Assembly: GCA_963578105.1 (NCBI GenBank)
Contig: CAUZBP010000019.1
Location: forward strand, 1-64,000
Direction of reading: 5' to 3'
Source of the DNA: GCA-2718815 sp963578105
Lineage (GTDB): Bacteria > Planctomycetota > Planctomycetia > Pirellulales > Pirellulaceae
Length of the DNA stretch: 64,000 bases
Below, piece by piece: positions 46,300-54,131 of this stretch. Position 1 is the stretch's first letter. The number at the start of each line of letters is the position of its first letter. The translations under genes and the position numbers were made by a program. A model generated the notes under the pieces. That model was given only the letters and a program-made list of their open reading frames with translations, made no database searches and was not told the DNA's origin.

Positions 46300-47259
46300 T
46301 TATCTAAACCAATAGTCGTCGCTGATGAATTCCCCGTCTTTTCTCGAGGATAACTGCTTTAACAGTTTCACATGTACCAAATCAATAATGAAGCGCACCG
46401 AACCGTCGCAGAGAGCAAATTGGGACCCACCTTCGTGGTAACTAGCATACGACGTTTTTAAACTACCTGTCACATTGAGCGGCGGATTCGGTTGCCTATT
46501 TCCAACTCTAAACAAGGCGAGACTGTCGTCCGTAGTTCCGTAGTTGGCGTTGGCGCGGCCATAGAGAGTGGGGTCCCAGCGAAAGTTCTTTGTGTTAGAT
46601 CTTATGCCGCGATAATGGATCGTTTCACCGAGCAGGAGCGTGTTGGAGACACCGTCGGGGATGTTCGCTATTCGAACAGGATCATCCTGCATCAGGATTC
46701 CGCTTCGATTTTGATTTGAGTTATAAACCGGGCTTTTATAACTGGTGGGATTATCTCCTCCATTTCCAACATAATTGGAGAGTGCCATACCCGGATTCGA
46801 AATTGAAAACGATTCCGACCCCTGACCGATGGAAACCCCGTCAGGCGGAATCATGGTAGCGGAGGGACAAGTAAAATCGCTGTTGGGAACCCGAACCAAG
46901 TTTATGTTGACTGGACTGGCTAACGGAAACGTCATATCCAGTTCATCGTAAAGGGCCGACTGCTCCATTTGCGGTAAAATCATGGCCGACCAACCCCAGC
47001 CGGAAGCACGATCTACTGGTTTTGTGGAATCAGTTTCACCTCGAAACCACTGTCCCGGAGGAAATTTCAACTGGAATTCGTGATAGTTGTGCAGGGCGAG
47101 AGCAATCTGTTTTACATTGTTACCACAATGAATGCGTCGACCTGCTTCGCGAGCCAGTAACACAGCCGGTAACAGGAGCGCAATCAGAATGGCAATGATG
47201 GCAATCACCACCAGAAGTTCAACCAGCGTGAATGCAGTTTGGCAACGACGCCGAACCAT
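46300..47259 (-). CDS. DUF1559 protein with prepilin-type leader
   Basis: 319 residues; GAGG 9 nt before ATG 47259. N-terminus TAFTLVELLVVIAIIAILIALLLPAV is a type IV prepilin-like methylation motif with its single helix. The C-terminal signature H-x9-DG is in YHEGGSQFALCDGSVRFI. Such proteins are planctomycete specific and numerous per genome; they probably are pseudopilin-related surface proteins, but their job is not known. Followed on the same strand by the exported flavodoxin, preceded by a small lipoprotein. Confidence 0.93.
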   Translation of the reverse strand: MVRRRCQTAFTLVELLVVIAIIAILIALLLPAVLLAREAGRRIHCGNNVKQIALALHNYHEFQLKFPPGQWFRGETDSTKPVDRASGWGWSAMILPQMEQSALYDELDMTFPLASPVNINLVRVPNSDFTCPSATMIPPDGVSIGQGSESFSISNPGMALSNYVGNGGDNPTSYKSPVYNSNQNRSGILMQDDPVRIANIPDGVSNTLLLGETIHYRGIRSNTKNFRWDPTLYGRANANYGTTDDSLALFRVGNRQPNPPLNVTGSLKTSYASYHEGGSQFALCDGSVRFIIDLVHVKLLKQLSSRKDGEFISDDYWFR

Positions 47260-47528
47260 AAATTGATCCTCAAAGCGAATAGGATAAGGACAATAAATCA
47301 GGGAAAATAATGTTTGGGATGGGCGTTCCGTCTTCAGGAGGTCACGGCGTCAGCAGTCCATGAAGTCTGATCGCCACACTAACCCCGGGCTCGACAACAA
47401 AATCCAATAGTGCGGCAGGCTTTCCTCAACCATTGCAGCGCCAGTTGCACCATTCTCGCCAGAGTCTCGCCAGAGCACCCACTACGCTCATTCTATCGTC
47501 AAACGGTATAGAACTCCATAACGTCGGG

Positions 47529-47936
47529 CTAAGGTTCGTCACTCATCAAAAAAAAATCAATAAGATTCGTTCCGGATTCAACGGTACGGACTTCATTACT
47601 ATATTTTTCGGGGACCAGTTCCGGTGAATAGCGATCCTCACCGTTTTCGTCACGTTCGTCCAGCACGTCAGCAGTGCTGATGAGAACTTTGTTTTCACCG
47701 ATCCAGGCTCCATCGCGATCACGAGCACATTGCATGTCATATTTGCCTTCCTCGTCCGTCCATCCAAAGGAGTTGCGACCTTCGCCATCGGTCGGAATAA
47801 ACTCAATGACCGCATTGGGCAAAGGTTCGCCATCTAAGGTCACCGTGCCATAGACTTTGCCCACTTCCGAGTTTCCACACCCGGACAGCATAAGAACTAG
47901 TACGGAGCACAGCAAATATGACAAGTGACGTCCCAT
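47529..47936 (-). CDS. Small lipoprotein with carboxypeptidase-regulatory-like (transthyretin-type) domain
   Basis: 135 residues from ATG 47936. Lipobox LMLSGC at about residue 20. The rest is one beta-sandwich: VYGTVTLDGEPLPNAVIEFIPTDGEG, GWTDEEGKYDM, and ENKVLISTADV, the typical pattern of planctomycete lipoproteins found beside DUF1559 genes. About 270 bp separate it from the DUF1559 gene on the same strand. Confidence 0.85.
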   Translation of the reverse strand: MGRHLSYLLCSVLVLMLSGCGNSEVGKVYGTVTLDGEPLPNAVIEFIPTDGEGRNSFGWTDEEGKYDMQCARDRDGAWIGENKVLISTADVLDERDENGEDRYSPELVPEKYSNEVRTVESGTNLIDFFLMSDEP

Positions 47937-47993
47937 AGTTTTTCCTTGGCCGGATTCCTTCTGTTTCAAAAACTTCACTCGCAGTCTGTACAT

Positions 47994-48398
47994 TCACCCT
48001 TTCCTGCTAATCGGTGTGACGAACACTGAAAGGAAGAAGGGGTCTGCAGCTTGAACAACCCGACATCCACCGGCAACTTCCGCCACGAAACTACCCCAAC
48101 AGTGATCCAACGCTCTCGATCTGACACTTCATACTTCTCCTCAGTTCCTCTGACTCAAACACATTGGTCAGCTGCAGTACAGTGTCGAAACGTGCTGCTC
48201 GGACACTCTGCTTCAACACCAACGGTCTCACCAAGGCCGGGAAAGAGAGTGGACGACAGCCGGTTCGTCCATGATCATCCATTGTTTCCTTGTTCCAGGC
48301 AGGTGCAACTGACGGCCAAAGTGTTTTTCTTATGTGATCAACAACGATCGTTTTCCCGGGCCAGCTATTAAACTCCTCCACGTTCGACGTTTCCGAAA
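47994..48398. other. Intergenic region before the 2OG oxygenase island
   Basis: About 400 bp. A minus-strand frame (48091-48381, 96 codons from GTG) has fairly ordinary composition (WPGKTIVVDHIRKTLWPSVA) but no clear ribosome site and no family pattern; I leave it uncalled. No RNA gene was recognised. Confidence 0.35.
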
Positions 48399-48989
48399 TC
48401 AGGAAACAACCACATCATAATTAATCACTACCCTCTTTTTTGATTTAATCGGATTGCAACTCGCGTGATAGTGTTCGCCGTTAAAAAAAACAGCCTTCCC
48501 CTTTCGAGGCGGCACTCTTTTCGGATTCAGTAGCTCCAATTCGCTTGCATCATACTTTTCATCGAAGATGATCGTATCGCCATCCGTGTCATTCACATAG
48601 TACAGCACAACGTGATGAGGAGTTACTAAGTCAACGTGCGGCCTGTTATAACTATCTTCCCCGATTCCTGTATTATTCAAAAGCAAATTGGTTTTAATCC
48701 TGAGAATTTCTTTTATGTCTATCTTCAGTTCTTCGGCAACTTTATCCAGCACTTGTTTTGCGATTTCATAAAAAGTCGAATTGATCGTGCCCTCCGAAAA
48801 CACACCATGTGTGAATTGGGGTGTCATGACAGAATCCACTGTATCTATCGTCGCAAAATTGTTTTTTGGATTTGGTGTATCCTCTGCATTGAAGAACCAT
48901 CTAAAGTGCGAGTTGAGAAGAATCCCTTCGACGCGATCCTCTAATTCTTTGGGCAGGAACTGTTCCAGGATTTCCATTTGCTTCCACAT
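48399..48989 (-). CDS. 2-oxoglutarate/Fe(II)-dependent oxygenase (prolyl-4-hydroxylase-like, phage-type)
   Basis: 196 residues. The double-stranded beta-helix iron triad is readable: H118 and D120 in SYNRPHVDLVTPH, and distal H175 in GEHYHASCNP, with R186 as likely 2OG anchor (KSKKRVVINYDV). The compact form resembles oxygenases of marine phages and viruses. Base composition is AT-rich: three lines counted by hand give 37-42% GC, clearly below the nearby genes, and codon use is unlike its neighbours (AAA, ATT, TTA preferred). This suggests recent transfer. Substrate unknown. Confidence 0.85.
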   Translation of the reverse strand: MWKQMEILEQFLPKELEDRVEGILLNSHFRWFFNAEDTPNPKNNFATIDTVDSVMTPQFTHGVFSEGTINSTFYEIAKQVLDKVAEELKIDIKEILRIKTNLLLNNTGIGEDSYNRPHVDLVTPHHVVLYYVNDTDGDTIIFDEKYDASELELLNPKRVPPRKGKAVFFNGEHYHASCNPIKSKKRVVINYDVVVS

Positions 48990-49347
48990 CTATTGCTAGA
49001 TGTTTCCTCTTGTGTTTTCAGTTGAGTTTTTGGATATGCGCGTTTCTTCCCGCTACCTACCAAGAATAGCTCAGATGCAATCGAGAATCCTTGTATTTCC
49101 TCAGGGCAACATCCAATCTGGACAAAATTTTATGCCTCTCCAACTCACGCCGCAATAGTTGGCGTTCCTTTTTTGACGCCTTTCCGGGTGGAATCGAAGG
49201 CCTTCCAATTTCCCGAACGATACACGTGCCGATCAAAATCGCAAACCTCTCTAAGTTTTTTCGTTTCCTTGCTGGTGACAAGCAGAGCTGATAAAATCTT
49301 TTCACTATTTCCCACGACCCCCTTTTTCGTTGTTCCCGGAGATTCCA
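48990..49347. other. AT-rich intergenic region, flank of the oxygenase island
   Basis: About 360 bp, also AT-rich. A basic minus-strand frame (49057-49356, 99 codons) is open, rich in Arg and Lys, and would overlap the start of the next gene antisense by 9 bases. It has no recognisable pattern and I do not call it. Confidence 0.4.
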
Positions 49348-50301
49348 ATGCGTCATGGCAAAACATCCGCCGGCTTCACCCTTGTAGAGCTTCTGGTTGT
49401 GATGTTCATCATTGCCATTCTCATCGCACTCCTGTTACCTGCAATTCAATTGGCACGTCGAGCCGCACAACGCCTGGAGTGTGCCAACAATCTTAACCAG
49501 CAAAGTACAGCAATCCACCATTACGCTTCTGCAAACCGCGGCGAATTTCCGGAACTCGCGCGTTGCAGCCCTAAACATAACCACAGTCTTTATCACATCA
49601 TTCTTCCCTACCTGGAACAACACGACCTATACGAGCTCACGATTCAACATAACGAAAGCACTGGCTATGCGCTCATTTGGGGTATGCATCTTCAAGCAAC
49701 TGATCCCATGTGGGGCCAATTCCAGGCACTCGGTTATGAGGTGGGCGTCTTCTGGAGTCAGTGGGGCGCAAAATCACGGGTCCCTGCTTACCACTGTCCC
49801 TCGCATGACACCGTTGCCCGGGGAGGACAAGGGCATGTCAGCAGCTATGGCGCTAACTATCTGCTCTTGGGACACAATCGTGTTCACGAGGGAGCACCTG
49901 CCAACGAAGGATGGTGTTACTGGGCTTGCCCTCCACGTCGCAGTTGGAAGAGTCACTACTCGATTGCTACGGTTCCCGACGGTGGCACCCACACGATCAT
50001 GCTGGCTGAATACACCGATGCCAATTGGAACAGGCCCGCCCTATGTTACCCCGCGTTAGATGCCGCCATGTTTGCGCATATCGTACCCAAGGATCATCCA
50101 CACACAGCAGCCTATGAGTATTGGCATGATGTATCGAAGAACGCGCTCGCTCCACCGTCGAAAAGGAGCGACCTCTTCCGCGCCCGGACCTGGCACGCGG
50201 AAGTCATGAACGGAGCTTTAACGGATGGGAGCGTGCGAACATTCAATTTGAACATGGATGAATTGGTCTGGTCCAAGCTGATTCATCCGGATGATGGCTA
50301 A
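49348..50301 (+). CDS. DUF1559 protein with prepilin-type leader (second copy)
   Basis: 317 residues from ATG 49348. Leader GFTLVELLVVMFIIAILIALLLPAI, then AQRLECANNLNQQSTAIHHYA, in the place where family members have CxNNLKQ. The C-terminal H-x9-DG is in WHAEVMNGALTDGSVRTF. It differs much from the 46300 copy: a shorter middle and His-rich segments. On the plus strand, opposite to most genes around it. No lipoprotein partner beside it. Confidence 0.92.
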   Translation: MRHGKTSAGFTLVELLVVMFIIAILIALLLPAIQLARRAAQRLECANNLNQQSTAIHHYASANRGEFPELARCSPKHNHSLYHIILPYLEQHDLYELTIQHNESTGYALIWGMHLQATDPMWGQFQALGYEVGVFWSQWGAKSRVPAYHCPSHDTVARGGQGHVSSYGANYLLLGHNRVHEGAPANEGWCYWACPPRRSWKSHYSIATVPDGGTHTIMLAEYTDANWNRPALCYPALDAAMFAHIVPKDHPHTAAYEYWHDVSKNALAPPSKRSDLFRARTWHAEVMNGALTDGSVRTFNLNMDELVWSKLIHPDDG

Positions 50302-50383
50302 ACGGTGGGGCCTCACTAGGCAAAGTACCCGAGGCAAAGTACCCGCCGGCTACGCGCACCTGATATCTATCGCACCGAATCAG

Positions 50384-51982
50384 CTAACTGCGCACATAGA
50401 CATACACTTCCAACTCGCTCACTTCGACGCGGCCGCCGCGCTCGTCTTCTGTTGAAATCAGCCGGATCCCGATTTCGTTGTCCCCGCAAACAAGCGGTAC
50501 GTTGATTGTCTTCCAATTCAAATCGATAATGTACCAACAAAAGGCGTCCAAACGACGCCCCTGCCACTGGTTCTGCCCATCTTCGTCAAACTTTCGAATG
50601 ATGTAACGACTCGGAACTTTGATTCCATTGAGATGAATTTCCAGAGCTTCCTTTTGCGTCAGCCCCACGGCTTTGAACTGTAAAGTGGCTCGTAAGCCAG
50701 GGTCACTCAGATCCTCGGCCAAATAAAAGTGTCGGCGGCCCTGTAAATCGGGTTGCCCACGGTTCAGCTTGATGCGTTGATTTTTGACAACGCCCACTGG
50801 CGACTTCTGTTCCCATATCTGATAAAAACGGTAATGGCGATCCCTTTGCGCAATCAGCGTCGGATCCCGCAATTCTCGTAAATACCCGAGTGCCGCTGGC
50901 CACATGTAGGCGGGGCCCGGATAGCCTGCAGCGTGATTTCCGGCCCAGTGGTATTGATAGTTGTAAGTTTCAACTCCATCAGCCCCGCTGGCATAGAAAT
51001 TACGTGCCACGGCCCGGTAGTTGGCAGGACTATTCAGATTGGGACGATTCCCTTCACAAATCATCGGGTGAATGGCAGGGTAAATCTTACAAGGGGTGCC
51101 TTGCGCCAGTTTCACGAAATCTTCGATGTTCGTATTCGGGTCCGTGTAGAAAAAATCCGTAGGCACAACGTAGTCGATTAGCCCCTTTCTGATCCAGGTG
51201 GCCACATCAAATCCCAGATGATGACACTCCCGTAATGTCTGGGGAACGCGCACTCCTAAAACCAGGCGGCGACACTTGCGGCGCTGAGCCGCCACAGCCA
51301 GTAACTCACGAGTCTTGTCCACAAAATCAGTCATTAAATGGGAATGCTGCGACCCCTCGCCGGGTTCAAACATGTGACACCAGCGCATGTAATCAAATTC
51401 AAGCCCGTCCACCTCGTATTGGTCGAGTAGTTCCTCAATGAATTGCAACACTTGCTCTCGAACCTGCGGCTGAGCGTAGTCCATTCCCCCGGGTGCGCCT
51501 TCCAGAAGCCATTGAGGATTGTCCCGGATGAATTGTCCTTTGTTTGCCACGTCGCCGCCACGGTGACGGTCGTTCATTCGCAAACACGCCAGAAACTCTA
51601 TCCCCCGCTGATGGCAACGCCCACTGATCGTCTCCAACGGGTCCAAACCCGCCTCGCGCGGAGCGATGTATTTCTGCATCGGGTCCGGACAAACCTGAGA
51701 CGGCGCCATGGTCTGAAAACGGTCCCAAACACAGGTGGCCAGAGTGTTCACCCCCACCTTGGCCATTTCGTCGACCGAATTTTCCATGATGGTCTTCATC
51801 CGTGCACCATCGATTTCCTCCAGAGGAGCTGCTGCTGTCCAGAAATCAGCAAATGCCTCACCTCCATCACTGTTGTAGAGGATCCGACGTTCCCCGGCGG
51901 GCACTTCTTCCCCATGCATCCAATCCAAAGTCCACCCTGTCCACGTGGCCATCAACAGGGTGACAATCATCCGGCCGTACAT
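50384..51982 (-). CDS. Secreted GHL10-type glycosidase-like protein
   Basis: 532 residues from ATG 51982; AGGAG 8 nt upstream decides against the Met eight codons earlier. Signal peptide MIVTLLMATWTGWTLDWMHG. The (beta/alpha)8-like core has KVGVNTLATCVWDRF, HQRGIEFLACLRMNDRH, QYEVDGLEFDYMRWCHMFEPG (possible catalytic Glu/Asp) and GLIDYVVPTDFF, matching the glycosidase-like family seen with DUF4015/GHL10 domains. The last 130 residues form a beta-sandwich module. Likely acts on extracellular polysaccharide; substrate unknown. Confidence 0.75.
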   Translation of the reverse strand: MYGRMIVTLLMATWTGWTLDWMHGEEVPAGERRILYNSDGGEAFADFWTAAAPLEEIDGARMKTIMENSVDEMAKVGVNTLATCVWDRFQTMAPSQVCPDPMQKYIAPREAGLDPLETISGRCHQRGIEFLACLRMNDRHRGGDVANKGQFIRDNPQWLLEGAPGGMDYAQPQVREQVLQFIEELLDQYEVDGLEFDYMRWCHMFEPGEGSQHSHLMTDFVDKTRELLAVAAQRRKCRRLVLGVRVPQTLRECHHLGFDVATWIRKGLIDYVVPTDFFYTDPNTNIEDFVKLAQGTPCKIYPAIHPMICEGNRPNLNSPANYRAVARNFYASGADGVETYNYQYHWAGNHAAGYPGPAYMWPAALGYLRELRDPTLIAQRDRHYRFYQIWEQKSPVGVVKNQRIKLNRGQPDLQGRRHFYLAEDLSDPGLRATLQFKAVGLTQKEALEIHLNGIKVPSRYIIRKFDEDGQNQWQGRRLDAFCWYIIDLNWKTINVPLVCGDNEIGIRLISTEDERGGRVEVSELEVYVYVRS

Positions 51983-52133
51983 TCTGTGTTCTCCTGGTTG
52001 GTTCATTGATGATCCGGTTTGAACAGGTCACAACGCCAAACGAGCCGAGCGCGCCGACACCTGGTGGCAGACACAGCAACCCATTTGATCAACTTCCGAG
52101 CCGCCCCCAGATTGGACTCACCCTCACAGGTGA

Positions 52134-53219
52134 TCATGCCGATGACCTGGCGATGATTTGTCGTACGTCTTCGATCAATGCCTGAATTGCTTCCGATGTG
52201 GTGTTCCAGGTGCACATAAAGCGCCAGACATCAGCAGCCGCAAACTCATAGAACAGCCAGTCGCGTTCATGCAGTCCCTGGGCGACTCCCTCTGGCAACC
52301 GTGCAAACACGGCGTTGCTTTCAACCTTGAACGGCAGGGTTATCTCGGAAAACGCGGTTAATTCGCTGGCCAGCTTCTGCGCGTGATCGTTGGCATGCCG
52401 AGCATTCTTGAGCCAAACGTCATTCTTGAGAATCCCAATCCAGGGGGCAGCCAAGTAACGCATCTTCGACGCAAGCTGGCCGGCCTGTTTGCGACGCCAG
52501 GCAAATTCTCTCGCAAGTTCCTTCTCGAAAAAGACCAGTGCCTCAGTTCCCGGGCAGCCGTTTTTTGTGCCACCAAAGGTGAGTACGTCAATCCCCGCTT
52601 GCCACGTGATTTCCTTGGGAGAAACGTTCCCCAGTCCTATCAGCGCATTGGCAAAACGCGCACCGTCCATATGGAACTTGAAATCCATTTCAGCATGTTT
52701 TTGTTTCAGCGAGGTGATTTCACGCACTTCGTCCACAGAATAGATGGTCCCAACTTCGGTGGCTTGCGTGATCGTCACGGCTCGAATTCTGGCTGAATGA
52801 ACACCGTGGCCACGCTTGAGAAGATTTGTCATCCCCCGCGGGTTCATCTTGCCCTGAGCGCCATCCAGATGCAGGAGCTTGGCCCCGCCTGTAAAGAATT
52901 CCGGTGCGTTGGCTTCATCGGTTTCCGCGTGAGCAAATGGGTGAGCGACAATTCCGTGAAAGGGCTGACAAATACTTGCCAGAGCCAGGGAGTTGGCTGC
53001 AGATCCATTAAAGACAAAAAACACTTCGCAATCGGTTTCAAAAACTTCCTGAATTCGTTGCGTCGCCTCGGCCGTTATCGGATCATCTCCGTAAGCGATC
53101 GTAAAGGCCGAGTCCAGACTGCGATTGGCCTGTTCCATAGCCTCCCAGGCCTCGGGACAAACTGGCGATGCGTTGTCACTGAGGAATTGAATTTTAGCGT
53201 TGGAGACGTCGTTTAACAT
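52134..53219 (-). CDS. ltaE: Low-specificity L-threonine aldolase
   Basis: 361 residues. PLP fold type I: FLSDNASPVCPEAWEAM, AYGDDPITAEATQRIQEVF, FVFNGSAANSLAL, FHMDGARFANAL and the Schiff-base Lys in LTFGGTKNGCPG. Cleaves threonine or allo-threonine to glycine and acetaldehyde. Its ATG overlaps the stop of an upstream minus-strand frame by 7 bases (53213-53219), suggesting translational coupling. Confidence 0.93.
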   Translation of the reverse strand: MLNDVSNAKIQFLSDNASPVCPEAWEAMEQANRSLDSAFTIAYGDDPITAEATQRIQEVFETDCEVFFVFNGSAANSLALASICQPFHGIVAHPFAHAETDEANAPEFFTGGAKLLHLDGAQGKMNPRGMTNLLKRGHGVHSARIRAVTITQATEVGTIYSVDEVREITSLKQKHAEMDFKFHMDGARFANALIGLGNVSPKEITWQAGIDVLTFGGTKNGCPGTEALVFFEKELAREFAWRRKQAGQLASKMRYLAAPWIGILKNDVWLKNARHANDHAQKLASELTAFSEITLPFKVESNAVFARLPEGVAQGLHERDWLFYEFAAADVWRFMCTWNTTSEAIQALIEDVRQIIARSSA

Positions 53220-53611
53220 GACCGCCGATTGAACACACCGTGCATTTCCGGAAACCGATAGCTGCTATCCAAGGGTGCGGAGAAATATTTCCAGACATCA
53301 ACTGGGCATGGATTATAACCAGTCGCGAAGTGAATGCCAGACAACTCCCTACGGAACACCCGCAACCGGAACCGTTCCCATGGAACCACCAGGTCTCCTG
53401 TGCCATGCCAGTTTTCGGTCAAGACAAAATCATCAGGTCCCTTTGTCCGCCAGAAAATACGGGACAGGCGCGCGCCAACGTTTCTCGATGGCAGACTTGA
53501 CGGCCACTTTCCAAAATTTCGAGCCAACGCTCCTGCAGCACCATTGGTTGACCGACGGCTAGCCACACGACCTTGACGCGCCAGAGCGACCAAACTGCAC
53601 TGTCCCACCAC
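53213..53611 (-). CDS. Hypothetical ORF coupled to ltaE
   Basis: 132 codons from GTG 53611; the frame stops inside the ltaE start region (ATGTTAA), a classic coupling overlap. The second half reads like protein: GPDDFVLTENWHGTGDLVVPWERF and ATGYNPCPVDVWKYF. The first half is Arg/Ser/Ala rich and less convincing, and the neighbouring frame between about 53640 and 53460 looks equally coding (KVVWLAVGQPMVLQERWLEIL), so the gene may be frameshifted with its start further up. No family recognised. Confidence 0.35.
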   Translation of the reverse strand: MVGQCSLVALARQGRVASRRSTNGAAGALARNFGKWPSSLPSRNVGARLSRIFWRTKGPDDFVLTENWHGTGDLVVPWERFRLRVFRRELSGIHFATGYNPCPVDVWKYFSAPLDSSYRFPEMHGVFNRRSC

Positions 53612-54131
53612 CCTGACGCCATGGAAATGCTACAGCCGTGATCAATCACACTTGAAGTCCTGTACAGCTCCTTGAAAATTTTCCGCCAGGGAAAAAGGCA
53701 AGCAAAACGAAAACGGACTCCGTGCAATCGCGAGGGTCTGCGTCAGGGTGCCGGGAACCGTCTAACAAGCCTGACGCCAAAGGTGATCACAAACCGATAT
53801 CACCTACCAAACACCTGCTGCCGTATTTCTCAAACCCGGAAAAACACTGGATATTTTCCTTGAACACCGGTCGAAACCTAAACTTCACTCAAGGGGGAAC
53901 CGGGGTTAAAATCCTTTTCACCCGTACGATGACAGGGAAGCCGAGTTCGAGGCCAGGCCGCTTCGTTCTTTAGATTTAACCACTCTCTCTAAATCGGTGG
54001 TTCGGCCAGTGGATCTCCTTACCACCCGATGGAAGGCATTGGCCGGATGAGTCTTCGCGGACCGGCGAAGTCCTTGAAGTGAAAAAGATTGTCAAGTCAG
54101 TGAAACCGGACACCAACTCCAATGGATTGGG
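53612..54131. other. Intergenic region before the polytopic membrane protein
   Basis: 520 bp between divergent units. Apart from a possible 5' extension of the ltaE-coupled frame at its left end I see no gene, RNA or clear repeat. Confidence 0.4.

Noticed and set aside
48091..48381. Minus-strand 96-codon frame before the oxygenase gene
   Set aside because: Composition passable, but GTG start without clear ribosome site and a competing plus-strand frame of equal length.
49057..49356. Basic minus-strand 99-codon frame
   Set aside because: Overlaps the start of the DUF1559 gene antisense, and Arg/Lys richness follows from the AT/purine-rich composition.
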